DNA of 39,236 nucleotides from Clostridia bacterium (GTDB lineage Bacteria; Bacillota_A; Clostridia; Oscillospirales; CAG-272). The stretch is from positions 1-39,236 of the forward strand of contig JAGBRZ010000154.1 in NCBI GenBank assembly GCA_017632155.1, written 5' to 3'. Of the stretch, positions 14,732-24,142 are shown piece by piece. A model generated the notes under the pieces. It saw only the letters and a program-made list of their open reading frames with translations. It did no database searches and was not told where the DNA came from. A program made the translations under genes and the position numbers. How positions within the stretch are numbered: the first letter of the stretch is position 1; each line of letters starts with the position of its first letter.

Positions 14732-17317
14732 TCATCTTACCCCCAAATTTCTTGCATTTATTTTGTAGGTTGCCGTCAGGTCATTGATCGAACAGTTGGA
14801 ATCGCTGTCGCTCAAAAACCAAAAACGGATGTAATTGAAATTCTGCTCTTTCACCTTTACCGTGTACGAGCTCCAAAAGCCCGTTTCAAAAGCAAAAGCG
14901 TTAAAGTCAAAATCTTCAAACGAGAACGGTTTATTCTTAACCGTTGAGAATTCCCGCGCATTCGCTCTCGTTTCATAGCCAAAGCGCAGTCTGCCGTAGC
15001 TGTCATTATCGGTGGACACCGTCAGCTTGAGCAAGGTCTTGCTGTTTACGTTTGTTCCCATGTCAAACACGGGCGTGAGCCAATATGCTTGCACCGGCAC
15101 AAGCGTGCGGAGCTGTGCAATAAAGCTTTGCGTTGCATACGATTCTTTAACCGAATTGGTATCATACTTTGTGAGCGTTATTGTGTCCTCGTCGCCCTTG
15201 TACTTTTTTAGCTTGACCACGTCACCGTCAATCTTTGCAAACAGATCCAAGCCGCTTACCTTCCACAGAAGTCTGAAACTATCATCTCTGGGAATCTCGA
15301 TGTAGGTATTCCCATGCTTCAATCCGAAAGAATTGTTTGCACGATTTACATCGGATACAATGTATTCAATCGCATTCTCTGCATGATTATTTGGATGGTC
15401 AATGTAGACGATCGCACCCTCGTAAATTTCTTTCATCAAGAGGGCTGCAGCATCTTCGTCCTCCGCTCCGTTCTCTTTTTTTACAGAAACAAAGATTCTG
15501 TCATGCGAGCTTCCGTCCTCAAAAATCTTGATATTTTTGCTGTCAAGGTAAACAGCATAAACATCTTCGGTTAGGATTTTGAATGCACAGTCGTTTGACA
15601 AATGGTTCTTCAGGGTTTCGCTTGCCAAGCTATAGGAGATTGCATCGTCGCCGTTATAGGTAAGCTCTCCCGCCTTGCTTTCCACAAATTTGCTGTCAGA
15701 ATAACCGACACCGAATTTGCACAAAGCACCGTCCTCTGTGCCAAACCACAGTTCATCGTTGACTACGGCAAACACTCTTGCCGGGATATTCTCCCAATAC
15801 CACCACTCGTACTGTGTCCATTGGCTTTCGTTCGTGGTGTACTTATACAACGAGTCCGCAACGTAACAGCACCCATCAACCGCAATGTAATACTTGCCCT
15901 TGTATGACACGCCTACAGCCTCTTTAAGCTCCGTATGGGCTTTCAGTCTGGCATTGATAGCCAAGCTTCTCTCGCGCGCTGTACGCACGTCTGTGGACAC
16001 GTTTTCGGTTAGTTCGATAGCAAATACTCCGTTCTTGGAGAGAATCAGATTATCTCCCGCAAAAGAACCGCAAGTCCATGGATTGATCGCGCTTTCAAGA
16101 GTGGCACCTGCCGTGATCTGAAACACCGGTGTGATGCGCTCGATGTTTCCGTCTTCATCATAGGTTGTTCTGTATTCGCCAGATTGGTAATAGACGCTTG
16201 GCTCGCGCTCGCTGTACTCCTTGAACACGGCAAGCGTGTTGTCGGATAGGCGTAGCAAAGCCGTGATCGGTTGTCCGCTTGTTCCAAAGGTCGCTGTGTA
16301 TTGATCCGGGAAATATTCAAGGTTGTCAATCTCCGAGAAGTACACCACGTTCGGGGTGTTTGTATTCCCTGCTACAAACAGTCGGTCTGCGTTGCCGCCA
16401 ATGCCAAACAGAACACCGAATTGGCTATCTGCCACCACGCGCTCAACCGTGCTTTGGTTCTCTGACTCAACGTAGAATTCGACAGTGATGTTGTTGTCGC
16501 CTTCGATTTTTGGTGTCGTGTCAAAGTTAAGTTTAACAGTTCCATTGGTGTGGTCAAATATGCCAATTGCATTGCTTTCTTCTATCTGACCGTTGCTGTC
16601 AAACTCATAAGTAACTTCCTTGTAAGTGTAGTTAGGTGCTGATCCTGTCCGCTCAACAGCTGTTACTTTAACCGGATATTTTACGGAAATATTTTTTGCA
16701 TCAAGTTGCCATGTTTTTTCACTTCCCGCTCCGACCAGCTTGTTCTTTCTCCATCCTGTCAAGAGATTCACAAGATCGTGAGATTTTCGAATACCTTCGG
16801 TCATCTCGTTATGATTGATGTCAATCGTGGTGGTTGGAACGTAAGGATCAATCGTGTGCAACGTCTTCTCGTCAAGCACATACTTGAGATACGCACCGCA
16901 ACCAATGATAAACAGGTATCCGTTGCTTGCAAACGCTTGGCTTCGTGTGTCGGTGATGGATACGTTCGTCGGAACGGTTACAGACTCCCATTCATATTCG
17001 GGATCAGCCCTGTCACTTTTCTTGATACGATAGAATCTTGTCCCCGCGTGTACAAGAGCCTCCTCAATGTTTCCGTTTTTATACGGAAACATTCCATTGA
17101 TTGCAGGTCTTATGTCCCCTTCTTTTGGCAGATGATTTGCAATCTGCACCCATCCGTTGCGCTTCTTGTTTCTGCCGTTCTCACCGATGAAGTTAATCGA
17201 GTCTGTAGCTCTGTTTCCCGATACGTGGAGCGGAGATTTGGAAAAATCAACGCCACGGAATTCCGAAAGCGTAAGCTGCCGACGTTCTTTTACGCTGATA
17301 TTCGTCCTTGCTCTCAT
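14732..17317 (-). CDS. Podovirus-type tail hub / nozzle protein (beta-propeller-like)
   Basis: This 861-aa beta-rich protein begins MRARTNISVKERRQLTLSEF, followed by RGVDFSKSPLHVSGNRATDS. That opening is typical of podovirus tail nozzle or stabilisation proteins (functional analogues of T7 gp12 and P22 gp10). The long middle has repeated short strands and aromatic/Gly turns (for example LFIIGCGAYLKYVLDEK, YKGKYYIAVDGCCYVA), as expected for a propeller. ATG overlaps the stop of the preceding small tail gene (TGATATG), a coupling seen for the gp11/gp12 pair of podoviruses. The ribosome site AGGTG is weak and spaced close. The structural role is well supported by context; the precise family is from pattern memory. 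Confidence 0.75.
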   Translation of the reverse strand: MRARTNISVKERRQLTLSEFRGVDFSKSPLHVSGNRATDSINFIGENGRNKKRNGWVQIANHLPKEGDIRPAINGMFPYKNGNIEEALVHAGTRFYRIKKSDRADPEYEWESVTVPTNVSITDTRSQAFASNGYLFIIGCGAYLKYVLDEKTLHTIDPYVPTTTIDINHNEMTEGIRKSHDLVNLLTGWRKNKLVGAGSEKTWQLDAKNISVKYPVKVTAVERTGSAPNYTYKEVTYEFDSNGQIEESNAIGIFDHTNGTVKLNFDTTPKIEGDNNITVEFYVESENQSTVERVVADSQFGVLFGIGGNADRLFVAGNTNTPNVVYFSEIDNLEYFPDQYTATFGTSGQPITALLRLSDNTLAVFKEYSEREPSVYYQSGEYRTTYDEDGNIERITPVFQITAGATLESAINPWTCGSFAGDNLILSKNGVFAIELTENVSTDVRTARERSLAINARLKAHTELKEAVGVSYKGKYYIAVDGCCYVADSLYKYTTNESQWTQYEWWYWENIPARVFAVVNDELWFGTEDGALCKFGVGYSDSKFVESKAGELTYNGDDAISYSLASETLKNHLSNDCAFKILTEDVYAVYLDSKNIKIFEDGSSHDRIFVSVKKENGAEDEDAAALLMKEIYEGAIVYIDHPNNHAENAIEYIVSDVNRANNSFGLKHGNTYIEIPRDDSFRLLWKVSGLDLFAKIDGDVVKLKKYKGDEDTITLTKYDTNSVKESYATQSFIAQLRTLVPVQAYWLTPVFDMGTNVNSKTLLKLTVSTDNDSYGRLRFGYETRANAREFSTVKNKPFSFEDFDFNAFAFETGFWSSYTVKVKEQNFNYIRFWFLSDSDSNCSINDLTATYKINARNLGVR

Positions 17318-17318
17318 A

Positions 17319-17936
17319 TCACACCTGCGAGTACACCGTTTTCACACGCGTTTGCACGTTGGAAACAGGATTTCGGTATTCACTCATTGCTTGCTCGTAC
17401 CAGTTGCGCGCTTCACTTGCCTCGTTCGGCTCGTCATCTCGGTAGAGATCTCCCTTGACGTAATACGGAATCAGGCATGCCAGCTCATCGGGAAGGTTTG
17501 CGATATGTTTCGTATCGCCAAGATTGCGCGCCAGCTTGGGATAGTACACAAGGCGATAGGTCACCGTGTTGTCATAATCCACGAGCGAGATATGATCTCC
17601 GTCTCTGTAGTATTGTGCATTGCCGTTATATTCATAAAGGCTCTCGGAGGAAATGCGCTCGACATCGTAAAAATCTTCGACTTTTTTAAGATCAAATCGC
17701 GCAATCCTATTGCGCAATTCCCAAGCAGAACCGTTGATTTCATAACTCTTAACGGGCAGAATTCGTCTGCGCTCAATGTCAGCAAAAGCTCTATTGATCG
17801 CGCCATCCATGTTGATCAGGTATGCGCGGTAGTTCTCCTGCCCGCCCAATTTCTCAAGATCATCAACGCTGATATTATCTTGATAGGTCACAAACATCAG
17901 CTTCAACGCTTGAATTTTAATTTCTCCAATCGTCAT
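17319..17936 (-). CDS. Tail adaptor/tube protein (gp4/gp11-like)
   Basis: This 205-aa protein has mixed helix and strand. The start at 17936 is selected because AAAGGAG sits six bases before ATG. It begins MTIGEIKIQALKLMF and has INMDGAINRAFADIERRRIL and the DLYRDDEPNEASEARNWYEQ helix near the C-terminus, a pattern typical of podovirus head-to-tail adaptors (T7 gp11 or P22 gp4 type). It lies between the decoration-like protein and the tail hub, the classical position. A strong 13-bp hairpin just upstream (17953-17987) may tune its expression relative to capsid genes. Confidence 0.75.
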   Translation of the reverse strand: MTIGEIKIQALKLMFVTYQDNISVDDLEKLGGQENYRAYLINMDGAINRAFADIERRRILPVKSYEINGSAWELRNRIARFDLKKVEDFYDVERISSESLYEYNGNAQYYRDGDHISLVDYDNTVTYRLVYYPKLARNLGDTKHIANLPDELACLIPYYVKGDLYRDDEPNEASEARNWYEQAMSEYRNPVSNVQTRVKTVYSQV

Positions 17937-17952
17937 GTTGTTCTCCTTTCTC

Positions 17953-17987
17953 AAACGGGACTATTACATTTTGCAATAGTCCCGTTT
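17953..17987 (+). terminator. Hairpin with T tract on the plus strand between capsid and tail genes
   Basis: AAACGGGACTATT (17953-17965) pairs perfectly with AATAGTCCCGTTT (17975-17987), and six T follow on the plus strand. As drawn it terminates rightward transcription. On the leftward message it is a 13-bp hairpin with only three U after it, lying directly in front of the ribosome site of the tail adaptor gene. It may be a partial attenuator or a processing site separating head from tail expression. Confidence 0.7.
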
Positions 17988-18008
17988 TTTGTGCTTTTTT
18001 AATTATTA

Positions 18009-18368
18009 TCAGGGCAGTTCGATTGCAAGCACTCCAAGCTCACCTTCGATGTCAATGATAACGTGCCCTTTGTACTCTCCCTGCATCTGCTTAAAGCGTC
18101 CGGATTCAACGGTAACAGCCGCAATGCCCGAATTTTTCACAGCAACGTAAAGATCCTTGTGGTTTGACATAAAACTGTCTCCGGCTTTAATGGTTGCTGT
18201 TTGGCCCGACGGGCTGTCGTTCTTGAACACAATAACCATCTTTTCGCACTCCTTGTGTTCAACCTTGATTGCAATGTTACCCGCCGCATTTTGGAACAGA
18301 GGTGCTTCCAATTCAACAGGCGCGTTAAAGACTTTAACCTGATTCAGCTTGAGTTCCTCTCTCGCCAT
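18009..18368 (-). CDS. Probable capsid decoration/stabilisation protein
   Basis: This 119-aa beta-rich protein begins MAREELKLNQVKVFNAPVEL and contains VVIFKNDSPSGQTATIKAGD-like segments resembling small beta-sandwich decoration proteins. It lies directly after the major capsid gene, 16 bases away, the normal place for a head decoration or stabilisation protein. GGAGGATTTGATCT before ATG supports the start. No named family is recognised; the role is inferred from position, size and composition. Confidence 0.65.
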   Translation of the reverse strand: MAREELKLNQVKVFNAPVELEAPLFQNAAGNIAIKVEHKECEKMVIVFKNDSPSGQTATIKAGDSFMSNHKDLYVAVKNSGIAAVTVESGRFKQMQGEYKGHVIIDIEGELGVLAIELP

Positions 18369-18384
18369 AGATCAAATCCTCCGA

Positions 18385-19245
18385 TCAAGCGTATTTTACG
18401 TTGATGTTGAGAAGCTCGTTGGGACGGACAATCTTGCCGCCAAACAGAATAAAGCCCTTGACCGCATCCGCAAACTTCTGCTCAGGTCTGTATGCTTCGG
18501 TATGGGTTACAGGCTGCGCATATGCGATTGCTCGCTTGGTGCGGAGCATGATGTTGTCGGTTGCACCGCTGTCGGTTTTGGCAACGTTGTTGGATTCCTT
18601 GATGGTTACGTTGCCATACATACCCACTCTGCCGTTCAGCATCATCTTGCTGTTGTCGGTGTCGCGCAGGATGTATGCTTTGCGAAGCATGGATACAAAG
18701 CGGGGAGATGCATCCAAAACGATTTCGGTGGTGTAAGGAATGTCATGCTCGCGCATCCACAGGATCGCTGCATCAACAACGTCAAGGATAGCCTTTTCAC
18801 CGCTTGCAGGATTCTCTGCAACAACCTTTTGTGCGGCATTGTACAGTTTGTTTCCGGCTTCCAGCGCAAAGTTTGCGATGTACTTGTCAACACTGTTTGC
18901 AAGCCCCTCGCTGGTTTCCTTGGACAGTGCATCCATGATTCCGCCAACTGCCTGCGCCTTGTCGATGTCTCCGACCATGTAGTTGAAGTATCTGATCTGG
19001 TCGATCTTCAGCGCAACACTGGTGTCTTCAACCTCTTCAGGACCGTCGATGTTTCCGGATGCAGAGTCTCTTGCAAGAGTCTTGATCAAAGGCTTTCCAA
19101 CCCCAAGGATATTGACCTGATCGCCTGCTTTCTTTACTTCGCCTTCATACTGGCGGTTACAGTCCTCTGCAAAAACGCAAAGTCTTTCAATATCTCTGTT
19201 GATTCCCTCACTCCAATAGGTGGGGATAAAAGTTTCAAATGCCAT
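18385..19245 (-). CDS. Major capsid protein (HK97 fold, P22-coat-like)
   Basis: This 286-aa protein begins MAFETFIPTYWSEGINRDIE. It has the features of P22-like coat proteins of Firmicutes phages: an N-terminal strand-helix (LCVFAEDCNRQYEGEVKKAG), then VNILGVGKPLIKTLARD and a spine-helix-like region (AKSLANSVD-type, residues about 105-135). A late segment AVKGFILFGGKIVRPNELLN is typical of the C-terminus. AGGAGG lies about ten bases before ATG. It lies between the scaffold and the decoration-like gene, the canonical order for portal-scaffold-coat phages. Expected to form the T=7-like shell. Confidence 0.88.
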   Translation of the reverse strand: MAFETFIPTYWSEGINRDIERLCVFAEDCNRQYEGEVKKAGDQVNILGVGKPLIKTLARDSASGNIDGPEEVEDTSVALKIDQIRYFNYMVGDIDKAQAVGGIMDALSKETSEGLANSVDKYIANFALEAGNKLYNAAQKVVAENPASGEKAILDVVDAAILWMREHDIPYTTEIVLDASPRFVSMLRKAYILRDTDNSKMMLNGRVGMYGNVTIKESNNVAKTDSGATDNIMLRTKRAIAYAQPVTHTEAYRPEQKFADAVKGFILFGGKIVRPNELLNINVKYA

Positions 19246-19259
19246 GGTTTATTTACCTC

Positions 19260-20099
19260 CTAATTCCATTTTTGCATAGATTTGCGGATTTTTTCGTAAT
19301 TTTTATGAACCTCCGCGGGGCTCATTTTTTTCACCTGTTCCATGGTGAAATAGTCGCTCTCTGCGGTCTTGGTATCGCCCAATGCGCCCGGAGAAGCTTG
19401 TCTGTTGGCAATATACTGAGCAGCCTTTTCTTTTGCTTGGTCTTCGTATTTGCCGGTGAATTTCAGAAATCCCCGATAAATCTCCGAAAGCGGTTTCTTT
19501 CCGACCTTACCCTCTGCATAATCGCAAAAGTCCTCGTCGGCAATCAGAGAGGAAAGGTCAACGTCCGGGTATTCGGTTTTGAAGGCTTCTCGGTCCTTTT
19601 GATACCACTCCTCGGATTCGTTCTGCTTCTCCTGTTGTGCCGCCGCGTCTCTCTCTTTCTGCTTACGGTATTTCGGGTAGTCGTTCACGGGGTCCCCCCC
19701 GTTCTTTTCGATCTCGCGCATTGTCAGGTATTCTTCGACGTCAAGAGAATCCGACATCGGCTCTCCCGTGTAAGGGTTCGTGCCGTTCAGCGTTTCGATG
19801 ATCGTTTTTTCGCGCAGTTCGCGCATTTCCTTTTGGCGCTCCGCTTCTCTTCTTCTGCGGGCGTTTTCGGCATTCTGCTCCTTGCTCTGCGGCTCTTTTT
19901 TGTCCTCTTTGGTGGCGGGATCTTTTTTTCCGTCTTCCTGAGAATCCGTGAACGCAGAATCGTTGACAGTCTCTTTGCCGTTATCACCGCCATCGGCGGC
20001 TTTGTTTGCGGGATCGGAGTTCACCCCGCCGTCGCCATCGATCACCGTTGTATCGACCTGTGCGACCGTTTGCTCCTGTACGTTTGCTTTTTCTTCCAT
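19260..20099 (-). CDS. Capsid scaffolding protein
   Basis: This 279-aa, highly charged, mostly helical protein has an acidic N-terminus (DTTVIDGDGGVNSDPANKAA) and a long Glu/Lys/Arg-rich coiled region around residues 60-100 (RRRREAERQKEMRELREK). The basic C-terminal helix-loop-helix (MEQVKKMSPAEVHKNYEKIR, then KSMQKW) is the usual coat-binding element of P22-type scaffolds. It lies between portal and coat genes. Scaffolds drive procapsid assembly and then exit. Confidence 0.85.
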   Translation of the reverse strand: MEEKANVQEQTVAQVDTTVIDGDGGVNSDPANKAADGGDNGKETVNDSAFTDSQEDGKKDPATKEDKKEPQSKEQNAENARRRREAERQKEMRELREKTIIETLNGTNPYTGEPMSDSLDVEEYLTMREIEKNGGDPVNDYPKYRKQKERDAAAQQEKQNESEEWYQKDREAFKTEYPDVDLSSLIADEDFCDYAEGKVGKKPLSEIYRGFLKFTGKYEDQAKEKAAQYIANRQASPGALGDTKTAESDYFTMEQVKKMSPAEVHKNYEKIRKSMQKWN

Positions 20100-20123
20100 G
20101 GATTTTTCCTCTTTTCCTGAGTT

Positions 20124-22082
20124 TTATTTAGAAGGGCTCGCGCCCGTTCTATCGTGTTGGTTTGTGATAGCCTCTGCCATCACGCGCGCATCGCGCTCGG
20201 TTTCCTTTAGCTGGGAATCTCTTGCAACCATTACCATGTTTGCTTCGGTGATCTTTTGCGAAGCCTCCGTGTAAAGCTGCGCTAACGTTGTTTGAAGCTG
20301 TTGCTTTTCGCGGATGATCGTTTGCACCCGATCGGCGGTCTTTTGCAGCTCTGCATTCCGCGCTTCGCTTGCTTGAAGCATTTGTGTCAGCTGCTCGATC
20401 TGCGCTTGAAGCGCCGCAACCTTGTTTGCTTCCTCGCTCTCCAGCTTTTTGAGTATCTCGCTTCGATTGGATAGCGCATCCTGCGGGTAAAGTTCAAAAT
20501 AGGTCTTCGGTGAAATCGCACCCTTTGCAAGTGCCACGTCCAGCGCGCTGATGTCACCCGCTACGCTTGCATTCGTGCCGCCTACGGTCTCTACAACAAC
20601 CTCAAATTCGACGTTCTCAAAATCTTTTGCAAAGAACACGTCGGTCATTCTGCGCTCGCGCTTGATAGGGTTGCCCAGCTCGTCCTGCTCCACGACCTCA
20701 TCTTTCCACGAGTATTCTTTTTTGTGATAGAAAAGCTTGTAGAATTGTGCCAGCACCTTTCCTTGCTTTTCCTTGACGAGCCAAAACGTATTTTTCAGTT
20801 CTTCGATTGGCTTCAAGGCTTGCGATTGAAGCTGTGCGATCGCTACGCCTGTCATATTTGCACCGACAGCCTCTCCCGTCATCACTTCGCTGGCTCCCGT
20901 AACGTTTCTCGTCATCTGCATGATCGAATCCGCTATGGACATTGGCGCGGACGGCAATGCGTGTTCTGTCAGCCGTTTGATGCCGTTTCCGCCGGCTGTG
21001 TAATCGGTAAGGACCTGTCCCGGCTCATTGGTGATCACTTGCCCTTGCAAGGCATCTTTGTGGACAACGTACTTGCCCCATCCGTTCTCCTGTGCCGCCA
21101 GCAGCATCATCGCGATATTGAAGTTAATCGAACGCTGGTTCTGTATCAGACCTTCGACCTCACTCAGCCCGTAAATGCAACGTTCGCGCGGCTCGTAATT
21201 ACCCACAACGATCGGATACAGCCTTGCCCTCGCGCCATGCGGAATCAAGGGCTTGTCCTTGTAGGTTTTGTCGGGAAGATCGTTGTTCGGTGCATCGATC
21301 TTCCCGTCCAGCTCCGCTCGATATTTTTCAATATCGGGTGTCAACGGGAACGGTCTGTTCACGATGGTATTCTTGGTGGCTTTCTCAATATAGACCTCAC
21401 CGTCTTTGCGGAAGTAGCGGGTCAGTACAGTGACAAGCTCACTTCCCTCCTGTTCCTGAATCGAGTAGGGGTCATCCGACTCATCCGAAACAATGGACTC
21501 GAGGTCTACACCGCTGTCGCACTTCTCACGAACCGATGCAACCGTTTCGCGCGATGCGATCATGATCCATGCTTGCTTCTGCTCGTCCTCCTGAGTCGGG
21601 TCGGCAAAGAAGATATTCAACGGATCTATCAGCTCACACCGAAGCGCACCGATCCGGTTGCCTTTTTTTCCGCTTTCTTCGGCGTCCCAATAGTAGTGGT
21701 AGAAGTAACAGCCTTTTTTAACGGCAGCATCAATGGCTTTTTTATCAAGCGCATCTTGCCCGATCTCCTTTTGGATGTATTCCGAAAAACGGTTGAATCG
21801 CTCGGTATCCACGCGCTCGTCTTCCGCTTCGTACTTGATCTTGACCGGTGTCGACAAGATCGCGCTCTTCTTGTTTCGGCAGATCATCTTGACGATGTTC
21901 ACCACGGGCCGCGGTAATCCCTGCGTATTCTTCGTGACAGGCGGCCATTGATCTCCCTCATAGAAGCGCACGTACATCGGGATCTTGCGTGTCAATCCAA
22001 TGCTCGATTGATATGCCCTCGCGTGCTGGAAATCCTCCCATAACGCGGTGATTTTGTCGTTGAATTCATTCGGATGCGCCAT
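20124..22082 (-). CDS. P22-like portal protein
   Basis: This 652-aa portal protein forms the dodecameric vertex through which terminase pumps DNA. The N-terminal half has typical words of the P22 portal family: FYEGDQWP, RPVVNIVKMICRNKKSAILS, ELIDPLNIFFADP and ERCIYGLSEVEGLIQNQRSI. The C-terminus (about 570-640) is a long coiled coil (EEANKVAALQAQIEQLTQML), comparable to the extended barrel helix of P22 portal. The length matches the family. It overlaps the small coiled-coil gene just upstream by 17 bases and precedes the scaffold gene. Confidence 0.92.
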   Translation of the reverse strand: MAHPNEFNDKITALWEDFQHARAYQSSIGLTRKIPMYVRFYEGDQWPPVTKNTQGLPRPVVNIVKMICRNKKSAILSTPVKIKYEAEDERVDTERFNRFSEYIQKEIGQDALDKKAIDAAVKKGCYFYHYYWDAEESGKKGNRIGALRCELIDPLNIFFADPTQEDEQKQAWIMIASRETVASVREKCDSGVDLESIVSDESDDPYSIQEQEGSELVTVLTRYFRKDGEVYIEKATKNTIVNRPFPLTPDIEKYRAELDGKIDAPNNDLPDKTYKDKPLIPHGARARLYPIVVGNYEPRERCIYGLSEVEGLIQNQRSINFNIAMMLLAAQENGWGKYVVHKDALQGQVITNEPGQVLTDYTAGGNGIKRLTEHALPSAPMSIADSIMQMTRNVTGASEVMTGEAVGANMTGVAIAQLQSQALKPIEELKNTFWLVKEKQGKVLAQFYKLFYHKKEYSWKDEVVEQDELGNPIKRERRMTDVFFAKDFENVEFEVVVETVGGTNASVAGDISALDVALAKGAISPKTYFELYPQDALSNRSEILKKLESEEANKVAALQAQIEQLTQMLQASEARNAELQKTADRVQTIIREKQQLQTTLAQLYTEASQKITEANMVMVARDSQLKETERDARVMAEAITNQHDRTGASPSK

Positions 22083-22323
22083 TGTTCATATGCTCCTCCT
22101 TAAAGTAGAAATACTCGTTGATGACCTGTTGAGGCGTTACCTCTCTCTTGTTTGGAGGCGGTGTTTCCTGCTGCTTTTTCTCAAACTGCTGAAGGCGCTC
22201 GGTAGTGCGTTTGTTTTCCTCCTCCAAAAGCGACAGCCTCTGAAGCATCTCCTCGTTCAATTGATCCAGCCGTGTGATTTGCAATTCAAGACCTGCAATT
22301 CTTTTGCTTTTATTAAAAATCAT
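22066..22323 (-). CDS. Small coiled-coil protein between terminase and portal
   Basis: This 85-aa protein starts at 22323, where GGGAGGT precedes ATGAAATG; the second ATG is properly spaced. Most of it is one amphipathic coiled coil (LELQITRLDQLNEEMLQRLS, then LLEEENKRTTERLQQFEKKQ), followed by PPPNKREVTPQQVINEYFYF. It lies in the packaging block, touching both terminase large subunit and portal genes. It could be a packaging accessory or a structural minor protein. I recognise no family. Confidence 0.65.
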   Translation of the reverse strand: MIFNKSKRIAGLELQITRLDQLNEEMLQRLSLLEEENKRTTERLQQFEKKQQETPPPNKREVTPQQVINEYFYFKEEHMNNGASE

Positions 22324-22324
22324 T

Positions 22325-24142
22325 TCATACCTCCCATGATACGTACGCGGCATTCCCGCTCGGTTGCTTTTCAAATCCAAAGTTATCGCGCAGGAAGTGA
22401 TCTTCCTCGCGCTTAACAGGTATCCAGTCGTGATCCTGTTGATTTGATATAAAGTGCGTAATTGCAAGTGCCATCACAAGGTCGTCGTGATATCCGTCAA
22501 CTGCTTCCTGTGATCCGTTTTCCTTCTTGACAAAAACAAGCATCTCTCGCAAGGTGTCAATATCAACCTCAATCTGCGGGTCTTCTCGCATCTTTGCAAC
22601 AAGCTCACCGATGATTAGCGGCTTTGTTTTGCTCGTCGTTTCAAAGCCATACACCAAATCAACAGTGCTGTCAATGCGATCCACCCGCTGACGTAGATAC
22701 ATCTTTGGGTAACGATACTTATCCGACAATATCCGCGTTGATTGCCTTGAATAGTTGGTTTCGATGCCTATCAAAGCGGTGTTGAAATACCACCCCAGAC
22801 AATACATCTGCTCGGCATACAAGTCTTCATCAATGCGCTGTACACGCAGAGTTGCCGCAGTCGTTCCGTCGAGGCAACAAACCACCTTGCCGGTGTAGAA
22901 ATCCTCGCCAAGCCCTGCTACGTCGCCTCCAAGCGCATAAGGAGCTTTGGCGGTCACAACTCCCTGATCGTCTGTCTTGATCTTCGGCTCGTCATGCAAG
23001 CAGACCATACCGTCAGCCCGCTCTTCAAACCGAATGTTCGTGATGGTCCACTCGGTATCTACAACGCGACCGTTGGAATCCTTGATGGGAGTGACAACCT
23101 TGTCGTATACAAAGTTACCAACCTTGCCAATCCTTCCGACCTTGTCAAGTCTGATCAGCTGATTCGTGATCTTCTCTACGTCAAAGACCGATGCTCCACT
23201 CGATATGAATGCTTCATCGGGAGTGCACGGATACTCTTGCTTGATGATGCGTTTATCGATATATCCGTTGTACTTCTTGGCATACCAAGCGATCTGGTCA
23301 TCATCAAGCCCTTTTTCACGCAGCATTGCAATGCGCTCAACCAGCCATGGATCATTTGTTTCGAGAAATTGATGATCCTTTGACCGGTATTCTTTGGTTC
23401 TCCACCACTCATAGAACAAGTTATAGCAAGTGTCGCTGTCCCACAGATCCTTTGATTCTCCAAATCCGTTTGCTGTGGTTTCATAAACGCAAAAAGCATC
23501 TGCTGTTGCTGCCTCTCCGATACCCGACTGCATTTCTGCAAGTGAGCATTTGTAAAATGCAACCTCCGAATAGTGAATGAAATTCAGCGTTCTGGATCGT
23601 CCAACCGCCCCCGATGCCGTATCGATACGCCAGGAGGAATTCAGCTTGTCAAAAAACAATTCTTTCTTTGAGCTGAAGCGTTCCGTAGGTTTCAGTTCAT
23701 CCGGTATGCGCTCGTATACCATACGCGCTTTATCGTTAAAGATCGCCAAGGTATTTGACGACTTATCTGCAAGCGTCATGCCGGAGAAGTTCCTGCGCAC
23801 GATCGCAAACGATAGCTGCATAGCTGTGATATACGACGTGAATCCCTGCTGTCTTCCTTTGAGGATGAAATATGGTTTGGCATGCCCGTTGGCTTCATAG
23901 AATTCTTGAAAGTCCCGTTGCACTTCATTGAGGAAGAACGGCACCGTACGTCGCTTCTTGTCAACGATATAGAATGCTATCTCGATCAACAGATACGGTC
24001 TTTTGTAGATCTCCGCCATCAACTCTTTGGTCTGCAGGATCTTGATCACAGCAGCGCGGACGTACTGTCGGTCATATTCGATATCGCCCCGATTATTCCA
24101 GATCCTCTTTCTGCGCTCGATGATATCAAGACAAGTGATCAT
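22325..24142 (-). CDS. terL: Terminase large subunit
   Basis: This 605-aa DNA-packaging motor has an N-terminal ATPase and a C-terminal nuclease. The ATPase has a Walker-A-like loop LKGRQQGFTS (about residue 95), in which the usual GKS is replaced, and a Walker-B-like NFIHYSEVAF. The nuclease has the three acidic clusters of the RNase H fold: LGGDVAGLGEDF, IGIETN and GYHDDLVMALAI. The length is typical. The start overlaps the end of terminase small subunit by four bases. It begins the packaging and head block (terS-terL-coiled coil-portal-scaffold-coat). Confidence 0.93.
   Translation of the reverse strand: MITCLDIIERRKRIWNNRGDIEYDRQYVRAAVIKILQTKELMAEIYKRPYLLIEIAFYIVDKKRRTVPFFLNEVQRDFQEFYEANGHAKPYFILKGRQQGFTSYITAMQLSFAIVRRNFSGMTLADKSSNTLAIFNDKARMVYERIPDELKPTERFSSKKELFFDKLNSSWRIDTASGAVGRSRTLNFIHYSEVAFYKCSLAEMQSGIGEAATADAFCVYETTANGFGESKDLWDSDTCYNLFYEWWRTKEYRSKDHQFLETNDPWLVERIAMLREKGLDDDQIAWYAKKYNGYIDKRIIKQEYPCTPDEAFISSGASVFDVEKITNQLIRLDKVGRIGKVGNFVYDKVVTPIKDSNGRVVDTEWTITNIRFEERADGMVCLHDEPKIKTDDQGVVTAKAPYALGGDVAGLGEDFYTGKVVCCLDGTTAATLRVQRIDEDLYAEQMYCLGWYFNTALIGIETNYSRQSTRILSDKYRYPKMYLRQRVDRIDSTVDLVYGFETTSKTKPLIIGELVAKMREDPQIEVDIDTLREMLVFVKKENGSQEAVDGYHDDLVMALAITHFISNQQDHDWIPVKREEDHFLRDNFGFEKQPSGNAAYVSWEV

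Noticed and set aside
20724..21917. 397-codon rightward open frame opposite the portal gene
   Set aside because: Antisense shadow of a clear P22-like portal; no start signal or recognisable domain.
22325..24142. Terminase large subunit as a broken gene because the Walker A loop lacks GKS
   Set aside because: The frame is intact and all nuclease acids are present; deviant Walker A loops are known among large terminases.
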